Shown: one piece after another, positions 46,136 to 54,851 of the stretch
How positions within the stretch are numbered: position 1 is the first letter of the stretch
How the letters are laid out: each line of letters begins with the position of its first letter
NCBI RefSeq assembly: GCF_022581195.2
Contig: NC_061472.1
Span: forward strand, 1,240,001 to 1,304,000
DNA length: 64,000 bases
Direction of reading: 5' to 3'
Origin: Helicoverpa zea
Lineage: Eukaryota; Arthropoda; Insecta; Lepidoptera; Noctuidae
Program-made: the position numbers and the translations under genes
Notes under the pieces: generated by a model
Database searches by the model: none
Told to the model about the DNA's origin: nothing
Seen by the model: the letters and a program-made list of their open reading frames with translations, nothing else

Positions 46136-46156
46136 ATTCTACGATATGGCTACGAC

Positions 46157-47374
46157 AAATGCATACAGTACTTGGATAATACGGCCAGTAAATATTTACC
46201 AAATATTAGGCCCAGACCTTGGTGGACCAAAGCATAGAAACTTTTATCAGACGAACAGAATTTCTCCTATCAAGAATGCTACTCAGAGAATAACGAAATC
46301 CTATTGGTTGTTTCAAAACTTCTCTACTCCGACTTATTATCATGTTGCTGTGTAAATATCCACTGGTCGAATTATTATTGCTTGTGATAAGATCCCAAAT
46401 ACGATAAAACAAAATTATTTCTCCGATGACAATTTATACGCCATATTGGATTTACAACTAAAACTATGTGGAACTATAAGGAATACTATGAAGCATACCA
46501 TACCTAACAAGCATAGATCGGAAAAAAGTCACTTGAACGGTTATACATCCAAAGCTTAATTTAGTTTTTGCAAAACATTTCTCGTTAAAATGTCAGTCAC
46601 AACTATCCGTCCTAGTCTACCAAAGTCCCATATTGTAAAACCTATCTCAAGTTGTTCACAACCTTTCATTTAGTCACTCAACCTGCTTTTAAATATATTC
46701 GTATCAAAATATCGCTCTAACAAGCTCTGTTATCATATCATACCACATTCATATATAAGCGACCATTCGATTATTACACTTTCTATACAATTCTTTTTAC
46801 CATTGGCTCAATGACACTACTCAAAACTGAACGCTACTATAGCTGAATTTTGATTAATCAATATGACCTAAGGCCAAATTGATTAGTGAAAAAATTGCAA
46901 AAAAAAATCTTGAGAATAAATATTTAAGGAGGCTAGTACTTTCAGGCCTTCATAAGTCCAAAATGAAGCGAATATTTCTGAAAAAGAGTAAGTCAATCTG
47001 TCGACTCTAAGTAATAAATAGACACTGAATGATTACATGGTTACTGATAAACGCAAAAATGTGTAATTTATAATACTGGACTTTAGTTCATTTCAATAAG
47101 AAACTAATAACGATCATCGAAAATACATTACAAGTAGAATATTGTTGGCACATTTTGTAAGATCACTGGTTGTACACGCAAATTGATTTATCTGTCGTGG
47201 CCATAATATAATAGATTTGCGCTCTATATAATATGTTCCATAGTTCCATAAAATAGTCACATTTCATGCATGTGTAAAATTGGAATTTTATGGACCATAT
47301 TTATATGATTCGGCATTTTGAATTAGCTTTTCGATTTAATCAAATTATATAATATAATGAAATGCGTCTATTTC
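46157..47374. other. AT-rich region between two right-end copies
   Basis: No gene is seen. One further palindrome-like site (CATTTCATGCATGTG) lies near 47267. It may belong to a longer or older version of the same TIR element. Confidence 0.35.
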
Positions 47375-47412
47375 GTGAAATGATCCTGTAAATCTACGAT
47401 ATGGAATCTACG
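47375..47412. repeat. Second right-end-like sequence of the TIR element
   Basis: TTTCGTGAAATGATCC followed by AAATCTACGATATGGAATCTACGAC resembles the right end at 46119-46156 (TTCATGAAGTGGTCC, then TTCTACGATATGGCTACGAC). Confidence 0.5.
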
Positions 47413-48024
47413 ACAGACACTCAAAGACTTATTTCTAAAGCGGTGGGTAACTTTATAAAAATGGTAATTACACATGCATATTAAAAATGCATCCTAAGTT
47501 TATGTGATAAAGCTGATTTTCGAGGCATCTCCGGTCCCTGCGGTTTTTGCCCGAATCTCTTAAAATTCTAAAATTTCCAATACATGGGGATGGATGTAAT
47601 ATACCTAATTTTAGCATATTTAATATATAAGGCCATAACTAAAAGTATTTTATTATAAGCTTACAGCTTTATACCTACTTTCACTTTTTATTTAATTTCT
47701 AATACATTTAGACGGTGAGTTTATGTAATATTAATATGATTAGTATATGTGTGATGACTTAATGAGGCCCCTTATTTTTTTGTAAAATTAAATAATTCAA
47801 ACAATAATATATTATACAGATAACTTAGATTTAGAGAAAACTTGATACTAAAAATAACTTCATCATTTTAATTATTATGTTAAATGTTTAACTGGCAATA
47901 CTGAATCAGTGTTGCCATTGTTTTTAAAACACAACCTACCATTTCATTTCCAAATAAATACTGCTACACTACAAGTTAAAAAATAAGGGGCATGTACTTA
48001 CAACAAATTCAAAAACATCCAACC

Positions 48025-48034
48025 TTTATTTATT
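48025..48034 (-). terminator. Poly(A) hexamers overlapping the TRAIP stop codon
   Basis: On the minus strand the last codons read AAG AAT AAA TAA A, so two AATAAA hexamers overlap the final Asn-Lys-stop. Whether they are used is unknown; another hexamer lies about 340 bases further on. Confidence 0.4.
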
Positions 48035-51000
48035 CTTGACCTTTTTGAGCATTTTCTCGATATCCTGACTACCTGTCGGGTTAGGCCGTTTCAACTTATG
48101 TTTAGCCGACAACTTTGGTATACAGCTTTTGACCGGGGTTCTATTGGGTACGGGAAAGATGTCTGGTTTGGAATGACCTCCTAAACCGTCGTAGGTAATA
48201 TCCATACTACTGGTTACGTTGTCGTCACGTGCTTCGAGTTTCATCGGCTCCTTTTTGTGGAAAATGCTGTGTTTCGTGCTCAACGTGTTGGATTTTTCTC
48301 CTAAACGCTTCTTGGTGGCGTTTTTGATTGAGTTCAAGTAGAGTTGCTCTGATGGCTGGAAAAGGTAAATAAGTTGTTTAGGAGTAGATAGTAGTATTTT
48401 GAGAGGTTTGTTTATGAGTATGATCTTGAGAGGCTTGGATTTAGAATTAACAAAATTGCCTTATGCAAAAACGGGAAATCAAGCTCCTCCACCTCAAAGA
48501 CAGAGTGGAGTATAAAAAAATACACATCATTTTTTCAACTTAAATTCTGGAGCAATGAGGATTTTTTTTATAAAATATCTGTTTTTATATATTTTTTGTT
48601 TTTATACTTAATCATTTCATAGGAAACTCGGCTTACCTTGACTTTATCAGGTAGCTTGAGAGGAGCTCGCTGTAACGCCGTGAGCGCGAACATGTTGCCT
48701 TGCTTCAGGCTCAAGTATGGAGAATCTGATGTCTCTATGTTATTCACCATTGTGTTCTGAAATAGTATGATATTATGGACATTAGTGGAGTGTGGTGTTA
48801 ATTATTTCGTATCGGAAATCATCAAATGGAATCATTTGATGATCTTCGATCCCACAGTGGGAGGCATGGCGCGGGAAGAAAGGCAAGACTGTGGTTCGCT
48901 AAAAAAAACACAGATGTTTTTTTTGGAGAACTATATGGCCTACATGCACCAATAGTCCAACCAATAATTTCTACTCAGTGAAGGAAAATTTGTTCTCTTT
49001 TATTCTGATATAGCAAGAGTTTCGCAAGTTTTCGAGTACCTCAGCCCCTGCAGACTTTGGCACTAACTAAGCGATCAAGAATGTAACACATATAATAATA
49101 CCGCTACTTTAACAATAAATATCTCAACTTACAAAACTATTATTGCAGCTATCAGTGTCCAGCACCACGTGTTTCTCTTTAGGCGGCGACTCGATCTCCG
49201 CCGTCACCACGTGCACGCGCTTGTCCTCCTGCCGGGAGTTGCGTTCTTGTACTTCTGCGTTCAGTTGCTCGTACTTTGATTGAGCTTGTACGAGTTCGTC
49301 GTGTAATTCTCTGTGGAGATGTGTGAAATAATGAATGGTAAAAAAAAGCTGTCAAAGTCAAATTATTTTATTTCATTTAGGCCCTTACTCGCCCTTTGGA
49401 AGGTAAAAATATAAATAAGTTTGATTCTAGTTGCCCATTTCAAAAGTAGCTTTATATGGAGAAGAACGAGCAAGAAACTCCACGGTTAGTTAATTTATAT
49501 CCTCATGTACTACATTATGTGCTCCTGTACAGATATAGTATCACTGTGTACCTCGTTTTCTTCCCCTATGTACCTCCTTATGTAGTTCCTTATGTATTTC
49601 TTTATGAACTCTCTTATCTACTTACTTGTGTATTTATGTAACAGACATGTACTCACATGATTTTGTTCTGTAGATCGTCATTATTTTTCTTCTCCAAAGC
49701 GAGCTTTTGTTTGGCCGCGTGAAGTCGGTCACGAGTCTCATTCTTTTTCGCTTCGGACTCGCAAAGAGCTCTGGAAATATTTACCATTATGTCAAACATA
49801 CACACACATTCTATATAATTTTGTAATTTAATTTGCTTTAATTTTAGAAGGCACATACATAATATAGTGAAGTGATTGATCACAATATCAGAAATGGTCA
49901 TTAACAATTCATCTTAACGTTGTCCTATAACGTTAACCTATAGCCATTTAAACATAAAGATACCTGTAGGTATCTTTACAGCATAAAGTTTAAAAAAATT
50001 ATAAAATTCCACATCACACAATTATTTTATAAGCCAACTAGCCGTTTGCCCGCGGTTTCTCCCGCGTCCCGTGGGAGCTAAAGCCCGCACTGGGGTAAAA
50101 TAAACCTATGTTACTCGCAGATAATATAGCTTTTTAATGGTGAAAGAATATTTAAAATCGATCCAGTAGTTTTTGAGTTTATCCATTACAACAAAACAAA
50201 CAAAGTTTTCCTCTTTATAATATTAGTATAGATTTTAAAACAGATCAGTTTATTTTTATAGCATTCCTCTTCACTTATAAACAACATTTACCTTTTAAGT
50301 GCAGTAGCAAAGGTAGCAATAGTGCGTGCATCGGAGTAGCTGTGTAACATCTGCTCCACATCATCACTAGTAGCGTTGAGCACCTTTTGCAGACTGCAAT
50401 AAATATTCCACATACATTCAAACAATATTTATTACTACTTACTGGCTTTCGCCTATTTCTCCAGATCCTGAGAGAATTACTTCAGTATATATGTTATTCT
50501 GATAATGTATGTTTTCTTACATAGATTTCACACAGCATCATATTACTGCCAAGTTTTGTTACAATATGTATAATCATTAAACCCACAGCTTGTATCAATA
50601 ACAAACTATCGCAGTATAAGTACCATTAGTGGAATATTTAAATGTTTCATATAGTTCAGTCTATAAGAGAATTAATAAAACCCAAGTTTAATAAGAATAT
50701 GTAATGCGCAAAGCACAGAGCCTCTTATAAACTTTCAAGAAAGGAAAAAAAAAACTATCTAGCTCTTTGTTTAGCTAAGGGCTGATTTTTCAATCACAAA
50801 ACAACTTTTAACTGAAGAACATGTTTGTCCTTTTGACAGCATGTATAGAAAATATGTCAAACAGCCATATTTATTTCTCAGATAAAAATCTTATCTGATG
50901 ATTGAAAAAATTGCCCTTACTTAAACAAGTCCAAACAAGTCCAATCTGTCGAAAATTAACTAGAACAGGTTCTTACCCATTTAACGTCTGCATATTCTTC

Positions 51001-52035
51001 TTCAAGCTCTCATTTTCCTCTTTAACCCGCTGCATCTCCTTGTTCTGTATGTTGGAGAACTCTAGCTGTTCACGCAGAGCCAGCACCTTTGAGTCAAAGC
51101 TTACTAAACGCTTCTCATATGATTTCAGAAGGTCACTGAAAATTACAAGTTAGGAAACAATTTGTAGGGACAACCGAGCAACAAGAACAAACGGTTTTTG
51201 GGTCACCTCTAGATCAAAAATTCTATGTTATAATTCATTCAATTAACGAAAATGTTCAAATCACTCAATTTACTAAGCTTACTTTTAGTGTGCTACACTG
51301 TTTATTTACATCTAGTTTTTGCATATTATACTGCCACAGAATTTAAGTAATGAGTGTGTACTTAATACACACATGAAAATGTATTTGCTATTAGAAATTT
51401 AATTTTAAGGTCTTCAAAATTCACAGTAAACAAGTATCATAGCAATACTCACTCCTGTCTCTTCAAGTCCGCATTAGCAATCACAAGCTTATCCTCCTTC
51501 TCCTTATACTTGACTCGTTGCTGCCTTAACTGCAGCTCAGCATCGTCCAACCTCGACTGCAGTGTTGCCGCATTTTCACTATTATTCTCGTTGGAAACTG
51601 TTGGGTAAAGACGGAACATACACTTGTCCGTCACTTTGTTCCTGCATTGTGGGCAGGTTTTCGATCTGAAAGGTTTGGTTTAGTTAGGAATTGATGCTGT
51701 CAAGTTGATTGCATTCAATAAACATTGTTATTTAATAGGTAATGCGAGAATTGCTTGAGAGTTGATTTAAACCTAGTTAAAATAGATATTGCCCACAGCC
51801 ATTTGTGAAAGGGCTGGGATTATAATCAAGAGCTTATCATAGTAACAAAGTGGCCTTTACTAACTTGTAAATAAGAATTATACCAACCATACACTTTCCA
51901 AACAAAAGATTTTAGTAAATACCTTTCTATCCACTGAGAGAGACAATGATGGTGAAACACGTGACCACATTTTGTTACATATATGCTTTCAGCTTGATTC
52001 ACTAGATCACTGCATATAGTGCATAAAATATTCAT
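48026..52035 (-). CDS. TRAIP: TRAIP, RING-type E3 ubiquitin ligase
   Basis: TRAIP (nopo in Drosophila) is a nuclear RING ligase acting in replication stress, inter-strand crosslink handling and mitotic replisome removal. Coding exons, in gene order: 52035-51923, 51665-51453, 51135-50977, 50393-50292, 49770-49657, 49310-49133, 48756-48637, 48355-48026. These total 1329 nt, 442 residues, against 469 in human. The RING is at residues 5 to about 48 (CTIC, TKCGHVFHHHC, TCPQC) and is split by intron 1 after WIE. Residues about 65-270 are heptad-like and Glu/Lys/Gln-rich, forming a long coiled coil (LQSRLDDAELQLRQQRVKYK; LREQLEFSNIQNKEMQRVKE). The C terminus is basic (KHKLKRPNP, MLKKVKNK), suiting nuclear localisation. 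All junctions are GT-AG and phase-consistent. The ATG follows a 3' splice site directly (TTTTTCAG/ATG), so a non-coding exon precedes it. Confidence 0.95.
49480..49640 (+). repeat. Diverged 12-bp satellite-like tract in TRAIP intron 5
   Basis: Segments such as CTCATGTACTACATTATGTG, CCTATGTACCTCCTTATGTA, TTCCTTATGTATTTCTTATG-like steps and GAACTCTCTTATCTACTTAC keep the 12-base rhythm and the TTATGTACTCTC theme of the array at 19601, but with heavy divergence. Confidence 0.55.
50037..50236. repeat. Dispersed repeat in TRAIP intron 4
   Basis: It aligns with 8337-8531 from TAGCCGTTTGCCCGCGG to ATAATATTAGTATAGATT. The GC-rich left part and AT-rich terminus are the same, and about nine in ten positions agree over the clear segments. 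It is intronic and away from splice sites. Confidence 0.7.
50394..50976 (-). other. TRAIP: TRAIP intron 3
   Basis: AT-rich, no repeat with recognisable ends and no ORF with content. Confidence 0.6.
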
Positions 52036-52175
52036 CTGAAAAAGGTTTTTTAAAAATTTATTTTCAGGTTATGTTTTGATTCGCAAACTTTTGGCGCTAA
52101 GTCAGGCAAACTTCAATAAATATCAATTATTTAAATGCAGTTCTGAGTAATAAATACGTTTTAATTTAATCTTAC
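52036..52175 (-). other. TRAIP: Intron in the TRAIP 5' UTR
   Basis: On the minus strand the donor TCAAG/GTAAGATT is at 52176/52175, and the acceptor CCTTTTTCAG is immediately before the ATG at 52035. The transcript therefore has a non-coding first exon running up from 52176; its 5' end is not determinable. Confidence 0.65.
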
Positions 52176-52176
52176 C

Positions 52177-52718
52177 TTGATTTTTGATAAATAATGAAGA
52201 TTATACTTTAAATCCTTATAAATATGTCGGAGGCATTCTACCTACATTTTATTAACGAAACAGTCTCACAACTTAACAGTCTTGCATAAGAAATTATTAC
52301 AACAAATTATATTTCTAAACATATCACTTAAACACCAACTAATCGAGTATTTATATAGATTTCGGAGTAAAACAATAACAATAGAAAACATTAACGCAAA
52401 ATCTGATAAATGTCAAACAAATCTATATCTTATCTGTGGTACAGATAGTTTTGCTAGCTTATTTTAATTTGAAACGATCGATTAACATGCAATCTCTTTG
52501 GTCCAGTGGCAGAGAGTAAATAAATCATATGGGATTCCAAACTAAGAGTAATTATTTTTTTGGCTTCTGCATCATATTTTGCTTAAATCAAGCTAAAGCG
52601 TGGAACTGCGAGGGTATGACATGGGTAAAACAAAATGAAGCCTTGACCAAGCAATCGAAATCTGGAAAAGCTAACTTTATTAGCCCAGTTTTAGGGTTGA
52701 TTTATATTAGGCCGGGCC
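52177..52718. other. TRAIP upstream region
   Basis: It contains the presumed non-coding first exon and promoter of TRAIP. No other gene is seen. Confidence 0.4.
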
Positions 52719-52895
52719 GTGCCGTGTACGTGGCTCGTACGGGGCACGGACGTGAAACGTTACATACATTTTGTATGACGAGCGTCGTTTGTGGTCCGGA
52801 CGGGCCACGGCCGGGCCATGTCCGGGCTTTTACTTCATACAAAATGTATGTAACGTTTCACGTCCGTGTCCCGTACGAGCCACGTACACGGCACG
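52719..52895. repeat. Near-perfect hairpin with 61-bp arms
   Basis: The arms 52719-52779 and 52835-52895 are reverse complements with one mismatch seen (GGGGCACGG versus GGGACACGG), around a GC-rich 55-base loop. Each arm starts CGTGCCGTGTACGTGGCTCG and ends ACATACATTTTGTATGA. It fits a foldback MITE or a transcribed hairpin. It lies between TRAIP and COMMD4. Confidence 0.9.
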
Positions 52896-53049
52896 CCAAG
52901 TCCAAAACTTCAAAGTACATAATTTCAACTCATTGTTTATTTTAGTAAAGTTATTTTCTGAGTTGTTTTGACTGTAATTAATAAAACTAGCATTTCTCAC
53001 GGTTTTATTATGAATTACCCATTGCAGGTAGGTATTTATAATAAATAGG

Positions 53050-54333
53050 CAAGGGCGGATCCACCGTTGTGGGCACGATGGGCATGCCCACAACCTTATT
53101 ACCTAGACTTGTGACATCACACTTTTACGGTTTTTTTAAATCGATAGGCTGATGATAACACTAGGCAACAAAATAATACTTTTTTTTGTTGCATTTAATT
53201 TTATGACTGTTGTTTACTAATTCGAGATCACCATATTTTTTTTCTTACAGCTTTAGTTTTTGAGGTACTTTTGTGTCCCAAAACTCAAAAAAATTCGCGC
53301 TCGCTACGCTCGCGGCTTTTTCACTTTGCGGTGGTTTAAGTCCAATGTCGAAAACGTTAGATTAGTTTAAGTTAAAATTGAAAGTAGAAAAGGATAGCAC
53401 CCCCATAACGCCCTCTTTCAGGACTTTCTGGTTAACAAGAAGCGGTGAAGAACAAAACAAACTTCCCAGCAACACAGCTGTCTATTACAATAAAATTATT
53501 ATTATTTACAATAGTCACTATTTTACATTTTTTTTGTACAAAACAGTACCAAAACTCAAAAAATCTCGCGCTCGCTACGCTCGCGGTTTTTTCACTTAGC
53601 AGTGGCTTTTTTTTACTTGTTTCTGTGATTTCGTGTCTCAAGACTCCAAAATTTTGCGCTCGCTACGCTCGCGCAAATTTATACGGTTTTATACCACGTC
53701 TTCGCTTTTGGTTTTATAACTTGGTAACTACGACGAAATCTAAAAAATGTTCCGTCTTGCTACGCTCGCGCAAAAAACAAAACTACTCACAATCTTTCTA
53801 TACATAGGGGTGCTTTAGTAATGATTGCACCCGGTACATAAGCTAGAGACGGAACTGATAGTGAGCATAATATGAGTTTAGATATATTAAAAAAAAAAAA
53901 CGTTTTTTTTAGCATTATTAGATTGGTTCGTAATTTTATTTTGTCGTTTTTTTTTTGGGGTGCTCAATAGGTAGCAGCCCGGGATGCCACCCGATGCTAT
54001 GCCGCCACTGGTAGTTGAGAAGTGCACCAAATGCGTCAAACCCTCCCTATATTGGCTTACTGGCTACTAGAAGTTTTGATTGAAATAGGTTTGGATCGAA
54101 AATATTTTTTTTTATCGGGTCCAACTTCCTCCTAAGTTTATTTTCATTCCTAATGCCAAAGTCCTGATGCTCAGAAAAAAGGAAATAATTTCATTCAAAA
54201 GTTCATAAACGACTTGCATAATTTTTAATGAGCATGTTCATGCTCCGACTTTTACTTTTCTAGTAGCCGCTTCTAGTTCCGATTTTCTAGTAGCTGTGAC
54301 CACAACCTTTTTTGAGGGCTGGATCCGCGCTTG
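53050..54333. mobile_element. hAT-like element with exact 8-bp target duplication
   Basis: The exact repeat taaatagg at 53042-53049 and 54334-54341 flanks an element that begins CAAGGGCGGATCCA and ends TGGATCCGCGCTTG. The termini are inverted repeats with one change in 14. An 8-bp duplication and a CA-starting terminus with GCGGATC are characteristic of hAT transposons. No transposase can be read, so the copy is non-autonomous or decayed. It carries several copies of a CGCTCGCTACGCTCGCG motif. Confidence 0.8.
53290..53775 (+). repeat. Repeated CGCTCGCTACGCTCGCG motif inside the hAT-like element
   Basis: Three full copies, near 53297, 53568 and 53657, and one partial copy near 53757 share AAAACTC(A/C)AAAA..., then CGCGCTCGCTACGCTCGCG and, in two of them, TTTTTTCACTT. 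The GC-rich motif stands out in AT-rich surroundings. Confidence 0.8.
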
Positions 54334-54851
54334 TAAATAGGTAGGTACCTACTTAGGTACAGTTTGTTTACATTCATGGGTGAATTACGTACCTATGATA
54401 TATTGCTTTGTGAAAGTTTCCAATCTTTTACTTAGTTCGATGGTACAATAATAAAAGGTGATATAATAGGTAAGCTATGTAGTTGCTGGTATAACAAATG
54501 CTGGTAAAATAATAAAACATCGAAGAATATTCATTAGGAATATATTTTAAAATACGAGTTTCGTACATAGGTATCTTACATTTGAAACTATAGTTACTTA
54601 CCGTAAAACGATAATTTATAAGAAAATACAATACGAGAAGCCTTAAACATGGAATGTTAAAAAGTAAAGAGCAGAGCTCATTAAAATACAAAGCAAGGCA
54701 TTGTATAATATAAAACTAGGATTTTTACTAAACCACTATATAAAATAATAAAGTAGATATTTTATGGCATTATAATTTGTTTGGCATCCAACATTAATTT
54801 CGCGTCCACATCAACACATGGTAGAAAAAAAATCATACCAACATTCAGGCC

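Larger units (their letters stand above)
44375..46156. mobile_element. TIR element with KRBA2-like fragment and palindromes
   Basis: The left end (from 44375, GTGGTGGCCTTATCGTAGAC then TTGACCACTTCATGAAATG) and the reverse complement of the right end (to 46156, GTCGTAGCCATATCGTAGAA then TGGACCACTTCATGAAAAG) match at about 31 of 39 positions. Just inside both ends are further copies of a palindrome around TTTCATGAAA. The interior holds the KRBA2-like remnant at 44638-45060. No target duplication was recognised, so the exact limits are approximate. Confidence 0.65.

Noticed and set aside
53378..53807. ORFs in the CGCTCGCTACGCTCGCG region
   Set aside because: The frames pass through repeated motifs of a transposon and encode no recognisable domain.
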